Shown here one piece after another: positions 45,334-54,105 of a stretch of 64,000 nucleotides of DNA. This DNA is from Paenibacillus harenae. Its GTDB lineage: Bacteria; Bacillota; Bacilli; Paenibacillales; Paenibacillaceae. The stretch's first letter is position 1. Each line of letters opens with the position of its first letter. Location: assembly GCF_030812415.1 (NCBI RefSeq), contig NZ_JAUSST010000002.1, positions 186,001 through 250,000 of the forward strand, written 5' to 3'. The notes beneath the pieces are model-generated. The model was not told where the DNA came from. It did no database searches and saw nothing but the letters and a program-made list of their open reading frames with translations. A program made the position numbers and the translations under genes.

Positions 45334-47046
45334 ATGAATAATTCGTTGCCGAGAAATGGGGATGTCATCATGCGGAAGCGAATAGGGAACAAGGCTGCTA
45401 TCATGCTTGCCGTATTAATGTTTGTGCAGACGATTGCGGCATGCGAGGATCAGCGCCCGGCTGAGGAGCCGGATAAGAGCGGTACGGAAGAAGCGATCTA
45501 TTCGGATCCGGGCTTAACCAAATACAATCCTCCGATCGAGATTTCGCTCGTACGGAATGTAAATGAAGATTTCAGCGACTTGATAAGCAATTTCCCGGGG
45601 GAGACGCTCGAAGACAATCGTTGGAGCCGGCTCTACGAGGATGTTCTGGGCATTCGGGTAAAATATGAATGGACGGCTAAAGACGATCTCTATTATCAGA
45701 AATTAGGTTCGGCGTTGGCATCGGGCAACATCCCCGATATCGTAAGAGTGAATGCACAGCAGCTGCGGCAGCTGGCGAACGAAGGTTTAATTCAGGATTT
45801 GACCGACGTATATGAGGAGTATGCGGCGCCGTTCACCAAGGACGTTTTGAGCCAGGAAGGGACCGGACCGTTCGAGGCGGCAACGATTGACGGGAAGCTG
45901 ATGGCCGTACCGGAAACGGCGGCATCTGTCGAAGGAGTCCAATATTTGTGGATTCGGACTGATTGGCTAGGCAGGCTCGGACTTAAGCCGCCGAATACGA
46001 TGAATGATTTACTTGCGATTTCGAAAGCGTTTACAGAAAACGATCCGGACGGAAACGGCAAGCATGATACGTTCGGACTGGCGCTCACGCAATATTTGTG
46101 GGACCCTGTCATGGGTGCGCTGGACTTTATGGCCGGCTACGGCGCTTATCCGAATATTTGGCTCGAGGATGATACCGGCAAGCTCGTGAATGGAGCCGTA
46201 CAGCCTGAAGTTAAGCGAGCGCTCGCCGTGCTTCAACGCATGTACCATGGCGGTCAGATCGATCCGGAATTCGCGCTGAAGGACGGCCGCAAAGAAAAGG
46301 CGCTGATCGCGGAAGGGAAAATCGGCATCATGTACGGTGAGCAATGGGGATCATTCGTGGTTCAATCGAGCATTGAGAACGATTCCGATGCGGACTGGCA
46401 GCCGTACCCGATTGTGTCGGATACCGGCAAGTTGCCCAAAGTGCCGCTCCGATTTGCGACTAATCAATTTCTAGCCGTCAAGAAGGGGGTCAAGCATCCC
46501 GAAGCAATCGTGAAAATGATTAATTTGCACCTGGAGAAAAATTGGGGTGTAACGGCCGAATACGAAACGTATTACAGCACCCCATACCCGGCATGGCAGC
46601 TCTCTCCCGTTACTCCTTTTCCTTTGCTCAAAAATTACGAGGCGTTCCTCCAATTAGAGGAGTTCAGGACTACGGGAGACGAAGCAGTGCTTCACGATGA
46701 AGCCAAAGCAATCCAAAAAAACATCGATGCTTATTTGACGAGAAACGACACATCCGGATGGGGCTGGGAACGGACCTATGGACCGAAAGGGGCGTTCTCG
46801 ATACTTAGACAATACGAAAAAAACAACCAGTTGCTTTTTGAGAGTTTCGTCGGCGTTCCGACGGAAGCGATTATCGAGAAGCACTCCATACTTGATGAGT
46901 TGAAAAACAAAACGTTTATGAATATTATTCTCGGACGGCCTATCGAGGAATTTGACCGTTTTGTCAAGGAATGGCATCGATTAGGCGGAACGGAAATGAC
47001 GGCCGAGGTCAACGAGTGGTTCGCGGAGAAAGGCAGGAAGCCTTAA
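45334..47046 (+). CDS. Solute-binding lipoprotein without adjacent permeases
   Basis: LplA-like binding lipoprotein of up to 570 residues. Signal peptide with lipobox IAAC, then a Glu/Pro/Lys tether. Family-1 stretches include KLGSALASGNIPDIV and a DPDGNGKHDTFG calcium-like loop, as in the binding protein at 1366. The start is uncertain: ATG 45334 is 14 bases from AAGGAG; ATG 45370 (558 residues) puts the charged MRKR directly before the hydrophobic core. No permease follows; instead a kinase and regulator come next. It may feed a shared permease or serve as the sensing subunit of the kinase. Confidence 0.88.
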   Translation: MNNSLPRNGDVIMRKRIGNKAAIMLAVLMFVQTIAACEDQRPAEEPDKSGTEEAIYSDPGLTKYNPPIEISLVRNVNEDFSDLISNFPGETLEDNRWSRLYEDVLGIRVKYEWTAKDDLYYQKLGSALASGNIPDIVRVNAQQLRQLANEGLIQDLTDVYEEYAAPFTKDVLSQEGTGPFEAATIDGKLMAVPETAASVEGVQYLWIRTDWLGRLGLKPPNTMNDLLAISKAFTENDPDGNGKHDTFGLALTQYLWDPVMGALDFMAGYGAYPNIWLEDDTGKLVNGAVQPEVKRALAVLQRMYHGGQIDPEFALKDGRKEKALIAEGKIGIMYGEQWGSFVVQSSIENDSDADWQPYPIVSDTGKLPKVPLRFATNQFLAVKKGVKHPEAIVKMINLHLEKNWGVTAEYETYYSTPYPAWQLSPVTPFPLLKNYEAFLQLEEFRTTGDEAVLHDEAKAIQKNIDAYLTRNDTSGWGWERTYGPKGAFSILRQYEKNNQLLFESFVGVPTEAIIEKHSILDELKNKTFMNIILGRPIEEFDRFVKEWHRLGGTEMTAEVNEWFAEKGRKP

Positions 47047-47050
47047 AAAC

Positions 47051-47075
47051 GTGAGGCTTCGCTCGCGAACCTCAC
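47051..47075 (+). terminator. Stem-loop between binding protein and kinase
   Basis: GTGAGG-C-TTCGC pairs with GCGAA-CCTCAC (47051-47075) with one bulge and a very short loop; no T run, so a partial terminator or a stabiliser of the upstream mRNA. Confidence 0.45.
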
Positions 47076-47120
47076 CTATTCGCTCCACGGACAAAGCTGC
47101 TTGCGAGGAGTTGTGTAAGA

Positions 47121-48890
47121 TTGCTCAAGATACCTGTCAATTCCATGCGCCACGCCTTGTTTCTTAGGCTTGTCATCATGCATCTCGTCGTGATTCTGCC
47201 AATTATCATACTTGGCGTTTATTTGTATAACTGGAGCTACACCAACGCGAGCCAAGACATCTCGAGAAATACGTTGGCGCAGCTGTCATCGTATCTCGAA
47301 GACATGAACCGTGAGGTTGAATGGCTGGAGGTCCAGCAGTTCGATATGCTGCAGGATGGAGAGCTTACTAGGGTCGCGGTAACGTGGGATATGATGGACA
47401 GCGTAGAGAAGAAGGAAAGCATGGACTACTTGGTTCATCGGCTGACATCCATTAAGAACAGCAGCGCCTATATGAAGGATATATACATTCACATCCCCTC
47501 CATAGGCAAAACGCTTTCGTTCGGCAATGCCGTTCACGATTTGGAACGAGGCAGGTATGATCAAATTCGAGCTTTGTCTGAACGAAGCGGGGCAAAACGT
47601 CTGATCAGGCAGGGCGATTCGCTGCATCTCAGCGCTTTCAAGTACGGTGGGAAGAAGGGAAAAGAGCCGCTCTACATCGTACAGATTGAGCTTGATACGG
47701 CGAAGCTGAAGGAATCGCTGAACCAACTGAGCGTTTATCCCGAAAGCGGTTCATTCCTCATCGCCGAAGAGGCGGATTTCACGTTGCTTGGGAGCGATAA
47801 GTCGCCTCATATTTTAAACGAATATTTGCAAGCGCCGCGGCTTTCGGAAGAACGTTCCATGCTATTGAAAGCAGATGGACGATCCTACCATATCGACAAA
47901 GCGGAATCGTCTGAATTAGGCCTTGCGGTCGTGACTTTTTTGCCGGAGGAGACAGTGAAGAGGCCTCTTAACAAGTTCAATAAGTGGGCATGGCTGTTCA
48001 CGGCAACCTCGATTCTTGCGATCGTCGTCTACTCGCTTTCGACCTACCGGCTCGTTCATCGGCCGCTGCTGCTGCTTGTTCAGAGCTTCCGCAGAATGGA
48101 AGGAGGGACGCTGGATATCCAGATCGAACACGAGAATAAGGATGAATTCGGTTATTTGTACGATCGATTCAATCAGATGTTGAACAAATTGCAATTGCTG
48201 ATCGACCAGGATTTCAAGCAGAAGCTTATGATGCAGAAGGCGGAGCTGAAGCAGCTTCAGTCCCAGATTAACCCGCACTTCCTGTATAACAGCTTCTTCA
48301 TACTCAATTCGCTCGCCAAGACGGGAGATACGGACCGTATCGAGCTGTTCACTAATATGCTAGGCGAATATTTCAGATTCATTACCCGTAACGGGGAAGA
48401 TAACGTCTACTTATCGGAAGAGATCAAGCATGCCAGAATGTATACCGAGATTCAGAAGCTCAGGTTCTCCAGACGCATCAGCGTACAATTCGACGAACTA
48501 CCGAAGGAAATGGAGCGTATTCGCGTGCCAAGGCTCGTCGTTCAACCGATCATCGAGAATGCATACGAGCATAGTCTCGAGAAAATGTCGGAGGAAGGAT
48601 TTCTTCGCGTCTCGTTCGAGAGGCATGAGCCGGATTGGATGATCATCGTCGAGGACAACGGAAGCCAGATCGATGATGCTGCGATTCAAGCGTTGAACGA
48701 CCAAATGACGAACAACGGCGAAGCGCATGAAATGACAGGCATCATTAATATTCATCGCCGCATTATGTTGACTTACGGTGAAGGCAGCGGATTATTTTTG
48801 TCCAGAAGCAAGTTGAACGGCTTGCGAGTCGAAATACGGATCAATCCAAAGGAGGCGGATGGAGATGCACCGACTGCTGATCGTCGATGA
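47121..48890 (+). CDS. Sensor histidine kinase, YesM type
   Basis: Kinase of 589 residues. TTG start at 47121 after GCGAGGAG (ten bases); ATG at 47145 is an alternative. Membrane segments at about 15-37 and 289-311 with an extracellular sensor; HAMP; phospho-acceptor QINPHFLYNS (His386); ATP-binding region IIENAYEHS. The second glycine-rich box is altered: EDNGSQID replaces the usual NGPGI, while TGIINIHRRI keeps the last box. The regulator overlaps it by 26 bases. The preceding binding protein is probably its sensing partner. Confidence 0.92.
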   Translation: MLKIPVNSMRHALFLRLVIMHLVVILPIIILGVYLYNWSYTNASQDISRNTLAQLSSYLEDMNREVEWLEVQQFDMLQDGELTRVAVTWDMMDSVEKKESMDYLVHRLTSIKNSSAYMKDIYIHIPSIGKTLSFGNAVHDLERGRYDQIRALSERSGAKRLIRQGDSLHLSAFKYGGKKGKEPLYIVQIELDTAKLKESLNQLSVYPESGSFLIAEEADFTLLGSDKSPHILNEYLQAPRLSEERSMLLKADGRSYHIDKAESSELGLAVVTFLPEETVKRPLNKFNKWAWLFTATSILAIVVYSLSTYRLVHRPLLLLVQSFRRMEGGTLDIQIEHENKDEFGYLYDRFNQMLNKLQLLIDQDFKQKLMMQKAELKQLQSQINPHFLYNSFFILNSLAKTGDTDRIELFTNMLGEYFRFITRNGEDNVYLSEEIKHARMYTEIQKLRFSRRISVQFDELPKEMERIRVPRLVVQPIIENAYEHSLEKMSEEGFLRVSFERHEPDWMIIVEDNGSQIDDAAIQALNDQMTNNGEAHEMTGIINIHRRIMLTYGEGSGLFLSRSKLNGLRVEIRINPKEADGDAPTADRR

Positions 48891-50496
48891 CGAGGAAATT
48901 ATTACAGACGGCCTCTACGAAGTGTTAAGCAATCTCATGCCGGATCAATTGGACGTATGCAAAGCTTATTCGGCCAAGGAAGCGTTGGATTGGATGGCGC
49001 GCACGCGCATCGATATCGTCATGACCGATATCGCCATGCCGGGCAAGAACGGCCTGGAATTGTCGGAAGAAATATTGACGTATTGGCCGAGGTGCAAAGT
49101 TATTTTTCTTACCGGCCATAGCGAATTTGACTACGCCTATAGAGCTTTCCAGATGCCTGACGTCCGTTATTTGCTCAAGACGGAAGGCTATGCGAAAGTG
49201 ACAGAGGCTATACGGGGCGCCTTGCTCGACATTCAGCGCAGCAATCTCGAGAGCATGATGCTGGAGCAGTCGCGAGAGCAGAAGTATGCCTACGAATTTA
49301 TGGCGCAAGGGGATTACATGAGGCAGCTGCTGCAAGAGAGCGACGCTCTTTGCGCGGAGCAAGGGCGGGTCATCGAGGAATTCGGCCATCTAAATATTGG
49401 TTTGGATCCGATGAATCCGGTTATGCTGGTGCTTGCTCGTCTGTCGTACCCTCCTGGGATAATGTATACAGAGAGAAGCAAGCTCCTGGTTTCAGCGAGA
49501 ACGGTATGGGATTCTTTTCTGTTGGACCACGCGGATAGCATTGGCATCGTTGATAGGCATGGCGACCTGATGTGGTTTATTCAGCCATCCAGGGAGGTAA
49601 GCGGTATTCAAGGGGGGGACTTTATCCGCTATATGGAGGGAGTGCTCGAGCTTATCCAGGAAGCCTGCCTTACGTCTCTCGGATTAGAGATTACGTTGAC
49701 AATAAGCGGTGCATGCTGCGATTGGATTGCCGTCACCCAGCAGTATGAAAGGCTGCGCCAGCTCCAGCAGTTGAAGATCGGCGACGGCATTTCCATGATT
49801 TTGCGGGATCGCGACGAGAATATGGACGGCTTCGGCGGAAAAGAAACATTCGTGCCGGGCCGCAAGGCGGAGATCATGGCCGCGCATCTGGAAGCGGGCC
49901 GGGCGAACGAGTTCTATGCGGATTGGGATCAGTTGTCGAGGGCTGCGCTGCAGTATAACGAGCATGCGCAACGATCGATTGAAGCGTACTATTCCGTTGC
50001 CCTGATGCTCTATTCGTGCTTGAACCGTCTGGGACTGCAAAATCGCCTCGACGACCACGCGAAGCTGATGCGGCTCGATTGCCATGCCTCCATGAAGGAT
50101 GGATTTGCTTATTTGAAGCAAACGGCGGATGCGATCTTCCGCTACAAGAAAAGCGACGAACGGGATAGAACCTCGCAAGTGATCGACCGGATCTGTCAGT
50201 ATATTGACGATCATCTGAGAGAAGATCTATCCTTAGTTCGACTAGCGGAAATCCATTACTTCAATCCGTCCTATCTGTCGCGCTTCTTCAAACAGGAACG
50301 AGGCATTAATCTATCCGAATATATCGATACATGCCGGGCCAGAAGGGCGAAAGAGCTGCTGCGTGACAACGATCTGAAGGTCAGGGAGGTCGCCGTGTCG
50401 GTCGGGTATGAAGCGGCTCATTCGTTCACGCGCTTCTTCAAGAAGGTAACGGGCATGACGCCCCAGGAGTACCGTGATTCTCTTAGCGCCAGCTAG
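48865..50496 (+). CDS. Response regulator, YesN type
   Basis: A 543-residue regulator. ATG at 48865 follows AAAGGAGGCGG by nine bases. Receiver with Asp55 (IVMTDIAMP), then LLKTEGY, where the switch Lys is followed by TEG, not the usual PVD. Linker about 130-430, C-terminal AraC domain (LSLVRLAEIH, LKVREVAVSV, end MTPQEYRD). It may control the giant GH43 gene upstream or the GH8 gene downstream, both unlinked in orientation or separated by terminators; the target is not shown. Confidence 0.92.
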   Translation: MHRLLIVDDEEIITDGLYEVLSNLMPDQLDVCKAYSAKEALDWMARTRIDIVMTDIAMPGKNGLELSEEILTYWPRCKVIFLTGHSEFDYAYRAFQMPDVRYLLKTEGYAKVTEAIRGALLDIQRSNLESMMLEQSREQKYAYEFMAQGDYMRQLLQESDALCAEQGRVIEEFGHLNIGLDPMNPVMLVLARLSYPPGIMYTERSKLLVSARTVWDSFLLDHADSIGIVDRHGDLMWFIQPSREVSGIQGGDFIRYMEGVLELIQEACLTSLGLEITLTISGACCDWIAVTQQYERLRQLQQLKIGDGISMILRDRDENMDGFGGKETFVPGRKAEIMAAHLEAGRANEFYADWDQLSRAALQYNEHAQRSIEAYYSVALMLYSCLNRLGLQNRLDDHAKLMRLDCHASMKDGFAYLKQTADAIFRYKKSDERDRTSQVIDRICQYIDDHLREDLSLVRLAEIHYFNPSYLSRFFKQERGINLSEYIDTCRARRAKELLRDNDLKVREVAVSVGYEAAHSFTRFFKKVTGMTPQEYRDSLSAS

Positions 50497-50577
50497 TATT
50501 TTTATTTCAGGGGGCTGCCTCCATAACAGAGTTATGATGATTCATACCTTGCTGCTCTAAAAATTCATATTGGGATC

Positions 50578-50622
50578 GACCTCGTTATCCGCGCGCTGTT
50601 GTGGAAGGCGAGGTCTTTTTTT
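50578..50622 (+). terminator. Terminator of the binding protein-kinase-regulator cassette
   Basis: GACCTCG (50578-50584) pairs with CGAGGTC (50609-50615), followed by TTTTTTT. Confidence 0.8.
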
Positions 50623-50674
50623 CGATATAGGGCTTGTCTGTTTCTGCAGAACTTACGCTCATCGCAATAGAGAG

Positions 50675-50747
50675 AATAAAAATGTTGTCCGATGAAGAAA
50701 GCGGCAATCGCCCCCTCGTATATGTAGGGGAGACGATTGCCGCTTTC
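50675..50747. repeat. Duplicated terminator segment, copy A (intact, serves GH8)
   Basis: Arms GAAAGCGGCAATCG (50697-50710) and CGATTGCCGCTTTC (50734-50747) are perfect. On the minus strand this is the GH8 terminator. The segment from AATAAAAATGTT through the second arm recurs in decayed form at 53990-54060. Confidence 0.75.
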
Positions 50748-50764
50748 ACAATTCGCGCAATGTG

Positions 50765-51907
50765 CTAATAGATACGGTAGTTACCGCTTAAAGCCAATAG
50801 GGTAAAGAAGTACAGGCAATTGTCGTAATAACGCCGAACGCCGGTACGCAAGGGGGTATTCCAAAACAAATGGACAAAATGAGCGGCATCCGGACCGTCC
50901 GCGGCAAGCGACGCCATCGCATTCGTCGCCAGTAGGCCGATCGGATGCAGCGACGGTTCTTCGAAAGGCTTGCCGTCGATCGTGTAACGGCGATAGTCGG
51001 ATACGTCGATATCGCGGAAGAACGCTTGAATGCGATTCGACTGCTCGACTTGCCACGGGTCCCTTCGGAACCATTCATAGTCAAGACCGATGTTCGCCGC
51101 AACTCGGTAGGCGTCGCTGAAGAAGTGACGGAAATCGCCGTGGGGCTGCGGTACGGCAGGTGTCCCGTCGTAGTTCGCGTATTCGGGCGAGAGTCCCGTT
51201 ACCGGATGGCAGGCTTTCTGCAGATAAGCGCGGCTCGCCTCGGCGGCTTCTCTCCAGAAGGGCCTATCCTGCTCGTCCGCATGAAGCGCGAACAAGTCGT
51301 AGAAATGGGGCAGATGATAGGAAGGGTCGCTGAACGGCGATTCTGGTATGAACTTAATCAATTTGGTAGCCGGATCCCACATCGGATCGCCTTCGCCGTT
51401 CTCTCCTTGGTGTACGCAGGCGCGCAGAATCGTCTTCGCTTGCTCGGAATAGTCGAACGGCTCCGGCCCGTCACCCCATCGTTTCGAGGCGAAGATCAAA
51501 GCCATAGCGAAAAACTCTTCCCCGTCGGGCGCGGGCCCCTGAGAGATACGCGTACCGTCAGGCTTGCAGTGCCAGGCGAAGTAGTGCTTGTAGCGGCCTC
51601 CCTTATGCTGCATGAACGTCTTTGCGTAGTTCCATAGACGATCGAATTCATCCTTCTTATTCATTTGAACGGCCATCATCATCCCATATGACATGCCCTC
51701 GGATCGAACGTCCGAATTGCCTGTATCGAGGAAATAACCTTTATCGTCACCCAAAGGATAATAGATGCGCACGTCAGCGTCGCCATAAAACAACTCGTTC
51801 CATGCTTGCTCCAGCTTGGAGTCGATTTCGAGAGTCGAATACCCGAGCTCCTTGAACAAATTCCTGTAATCGCCTGTATGGAAAGCGCCTTGTATTGCGT
51901 TTGACAC
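50765..51907 (-). CDS. GH8 reducing-end xylose-releasing exo-oligoxylanase
   Basis: Cytoplasmic (alpha/alpha)6-barrel enzyme of about 380 residues. The sequence follows the Bacillus halodurans Rex enzyme closely throughout: GDYRNLFKELGYS, LDTGNSDVRSEGMSYGMMM (catalytic acid Glu in SEGMSYG), GPAPDGEEFFAMAL, DPSYHLPHFYDLF, HFFSDAYRVAANIGLD (base Asp region), NTPLRTGVRRYYDNCLY. It removes single xyloses from the reducing end of xylo-oligosaccharides. The start is taken as GTG 51907, eight bases after GGAGG and matching the family N-terminus; ATG 51913 and ATG 51943 are in frame but poorly spaced. Monocistronic, with a cre-like site upstream. This is the clearest evidence for xylan as substrate of the island. 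Confidence 0.93.
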   Translation of the reverse strand: MSNAIQGAFHTGDYRNLFKELGYSTLEIDSKLEQAWNELFYGDADVRIYYPLGDDKGYFLDTGNSDVRSEGMSYGMMMAVQMNKKDEFDRLWNYAKTFMQHKGGRYKHYFAWHCKPDGTRISQGPAPDGEEFFAMALIFASKRWGDGPEPFDYSEQAKTILRACVHQGENGEGDPMWDPATKLIKFIPESPFSDPSYHLPHFYDLFALHADEQDRPFWREAAEASRAYLQKACHPVTGLSPEYANYDGTPAVPQPHGDFRHFFSDAYRVAANIGLDYEWFRRDPWQVEQSNRIQAFFRDIDVSDYRRYTIDGKPFEEPSLHPIGLLATNAMASLAADGPDAAHFVHLFWNTPLRTGVRRYYDNCLYFFTLLALSGNYRIY

Positions 51908-51937
51908 TGTCATAACCTCCATTGCTAATTTTGAACT

Positions 51938-52060
51938 CATCATAACATGGTCGAAGGTTAAGGAATTAAAGCGTTTTCTTTAAAAAATATAGCGTTTCCG
52001 ATTATTCGAAGAGTGAGGGTTGTCTGTATGCATAGCGTAATCATTGTGAACGACGAAATA
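51938..52060. repeat. Duplicated GH8/regulator intergenic region, copy A
   Basis: About 123 bases that recur at 54106-54229 with roughly 13 differences and one indel by eye (near 89 percent identity). They include the stretch TTTAAAAAATATAGCGTTTC, the response-regulator ribosome site and its first codons. Confidence 0.9.
51966..51979. promoter_or_regulatory. Candidate cre site upstream of GH8
   Basis: AGAAAACGCTTTAA on the minus strand matches 12 of 14 cre positions. The matching site in copy B is changed (TTAAATCGATTTCT), in line with loss of the GH8 gene there. Confidence 0.4.
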
Positions 52061-52135
52061 TGCACACAAGGAAGGCGGCCGTTTTTCTGCTTCGACGGCG
52101 GTCGACGTCCCATTCCCATTTCTATTGTTGTATAA
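52028..52135 (+). pseudogene. Truncated response-regulator start (relic)
   Basis: The frame begins MHSVIIVNDEI, the same first residues as the complete regulator at 54197 (MHSVIIVDDEI), then departs into unrelated CTQGRRPFFCF and stops after 35 codons. The first acidic residue of the receiver DD pair is already changed to Asn. It retains the promoter-proximal sequence of the complete gene. A clear gene remnant. Confidence 0.85.
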
Positions 52136-52199
52136 TGGAAATCGCGTATGATCTAGCAGGAATTAATTCATGATGACCAATGTAAGAGGGGGATAGAGT

Positions 52200-53099
52200 G
52201 TGGATAAAAAAGCATCGGAAATTGCAGCAAATGAAATGCCGGAAGGAGCCCAGATTCTCTATGGCGAGTTTGCAGAGGGAGGAACTTATTATTCCTGTAC
52301 TTACCGACCTGACGTCGTTTATGCGAACTATGGCGATGTAGTAAGAAGACTTCAGATTATTGTTCCTGGGCGGAGCGGATACAAATTTCCTTTAGTCGTT
52401 TTCGTTCAAGGCTCAGCATGGAGAAAGCAAGACCTCAACGCCGCCATTCCAAATCTCTGCCATATTGCAGCAAAGGGATATGTCGTAGCAAGCGTTGAAA
52501 TTAGGGACACGGACATCGCACGATTTCCGGCGGCTATCGAGGATGTGAAATGTGCGATCCGGTTTATGCGGAAGAACGCAGAGGAATACGGAGTCGATCC
52601 GAATCGTGTTGCGGTATGGGGAGATTCTTCAGGAGGACATCTGTCCTTAATGACGGGACTTACCATAGGCGAATATGATAACGGCCTTTACAGCGAACAG
52701 TCGGATGAGGTTAGCGCGGTAATTGATTATTATGGAGTCTCAGACCTGCTTACATTAGGCAAGTATAACGATATTCTTGACCATGACGCAGCAGATTCTC
52801 CTGAAGGGTTATTTATTGGAGGAAAAGTAAAGGAGCATGTGGAGTTGGCGAAAAAGGCAAGTCCACTTTATCAAAATCTGGACAAAAGGCTTCCTCCGTT
52901 TCTCATTATCCATGGTGACAGCGATAAGATTGTTCATGTGAACCAGAGTATCGAGATGTATAAGGCGCTCAAAAATCATGGACAGCAAGTATTGTTTTAT
53001 AAGGTTGTGGGCGCGGATCATGGGATAGGCATATGGAATCCTCAGGTTCTTGCTATTACAGCAAAGTTCTTATCCGCTAACTTACATCGGCCATTTTAA
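52200..53099 (+). CDS. Alpha/beta hydrolase, GDSSGG esterase (HSL/BD-FAE-like)
   Basis: Esterase of 299 residues with no signal peptide. GTG start after AAGAGGGGGATA. Motifs: VVFVQGSAW (oxyanion), GDSSGGHLSL with nucleophile Ser143, HGDSDKIVHVNQS with Asp242, and GADHGIG with His274. Family members include kynurenine formamidase-like enzymes and acetylxylan or feruloyl esterases; the setting favours removal of acyl groups from xylo-oligosaccharides. Monocistronic with a terminator about 150 bases after the stop. Confidence 0.85.
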   Translation: MDKKASEIAANEMPEGAQILYGEFAEGGTYYSCTYRPDVVYANYGDVVRRLQIIVPGRSGYKFPLVVFVQGSAWRKQDLNAAIPNLCHIAAKGYVVASVEIRDTDIARFPAAIEDVKCAIRFMRKNAEEYGVDPNRVAVWGDSSGGHLSLMTGLTIGEYDNGLYSEQSDEVSAVIDYYGVSDLLTLGKYNDILDHDAADSPEGLFIGGKVKEHVELAKKASPLYQNLDKRLPPFLIIHGDSDKIVHVNQSIEMYKALKNHGQQVLFYKVVGADHGIGIWNPQVLAITAKFLSANLHRPF

Positions 53100-53250
53100 A
53101 TATATGAGGCAAGGCACATGCTTCAAAGAAAGGAGCATACAGGAGAAGCCTGCCGAAATTACATTGAGAACAATGGCGATGTCCACAAATTGCGGAAGGA
53201 TGCTTCGTTCCGCATATTGCAGCGTCATTCCAAAAGAACAGCTATTATAA

Positions 53251-53301
53251 GCGGCGGCCTGATCTCGGTAATATACCGGGGAGAGGCCGCCGCGTTTTTT
53301 T
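53251..53301 (+). terminator. Terminator downstream of esterase
   Basis: GCGGCGGCCT (53251-53260) pairs with AGGCCGCCGC (53284-53293), followed by GTTTTTTT. Confidence 0.9.
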
Positions 53302-53577
53302 GAATCATAGTCCATTCGATATTAGCATACATCAACAAAGCGACTTCAAGAGGATAGCCGCATACATGTTCGGTGACGATGCCGAAACGTTTCTAGCGCT
53401 TGTTGATTTCCAGTCAGCTAATTTGGAGGAGATCGAGCCCTATTCGTCCGAAGCGCCGTATGGGATGTTGGTTCGCCGATCGGGCCGAGTATTCCAGGGA
53501 ACAACCGAATGAGGTCATTAAATTTCTTGTGCAGCACTATTTCAAACACCACATAAGAATTGAGGAGACGTATATTC
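53300..53577 (+). pseudogene. Unidentified degenerate coding remnant with apparent frameshift
   Basis: One frame reads FKRIAAYMFGDDAETFLALV and NLEEIEPYSSEAPYGMLVRR, protein-like text that stops at 53512. A second frame continues with AEYSREQPNEVIKFLVQHYF up to the next relic. Together they look like the end of a gene broken by a frameshift near 53480. The family was not recognised. Codon use resembles the neighbours. Confidence 0.4.
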
Positions 53578-53706
53578 ATGCAGAATCGAATGAAGTTCCG
53601 TTTGCCTCGCATATTCGGCGACGGAATGGTGTTGCAACGAAACACACAAGTGAAAATATGGGGGTGGACGCAAGGAGCCAGTGATAACCTACGGGTACAT
53701 CAATAA
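53578..53706 (+). pseudogene. N-terminal relic of a sialate O-acetylesterase-type SGNH enzyme
   Basis: With its own ribosome site (TGAGGAGA) the frame reads MKFRLPRIFGDGMVLQRNTQ then VKIWGWTQGASD, the hallmark opening of the sialate O-acetylesterase family (LPxxFxDxMVLQR...VxVWGWA). It stops after 42 residues; the family is usually 450-650 long. In plant-polymer loci such enzymes act as acetyl esterases on hemicellulose. Confidence 0.68.
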
Positions 53707-53989
53707 CAAAATTGCTTGCATGTGTAGTATTGCATTCAACATAGTAAATATGCGCCATCCGTACCGCTCCATGTAAGCATGTCTAGAATATTCATAACAA
53801 GGAAGATATGAATGATATTCGAGATCAAGAAGACGACGATTGCCGATTACGCTGATTCTGCCTCCGATAGACGTGCAAACCCGGAATTGGAGAGGTAATT
53901 ATATAGAGTTTGTCGGGTTGTTAATTTGACTTAAAGTCGATAAATTGATGTAATAGTGAGGCCGAGGGATTATGCGCAATGCGATAGCA

Positions 53990-54060
53990 AATAAAAATGT
54001 TATTCGAAGAAGAAAGCGACGATCGTCCCTCGAGCTATATAAGGGAGTGAACGCCGCTTC
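53990..54060. repeat. Duplicated terminator segment, copy B (decayed)
   Basis: AATAAAAATGTTATTCGAAG through ACGCCGCTTC aligns with copy A at 50675-50747, but the hairpin arms have lost pairing. In copy A this lies next to the GH8 stop; here no GH8 gene follows. Confidence 0.7.
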
Positions 54061-54105
54061 TGTTTTTTCACCCAGATGGTTAAGAGATGTGGCAATTGAT
54101 GTACC

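Noticed and set aside
47121-48890. Possible loss of kinase function from the altered glycine box
   Set aside because: His386 and the N box are intact, and the final ATP-lid region is present, so the gene is kept as a functional kinase; the change is only noted.
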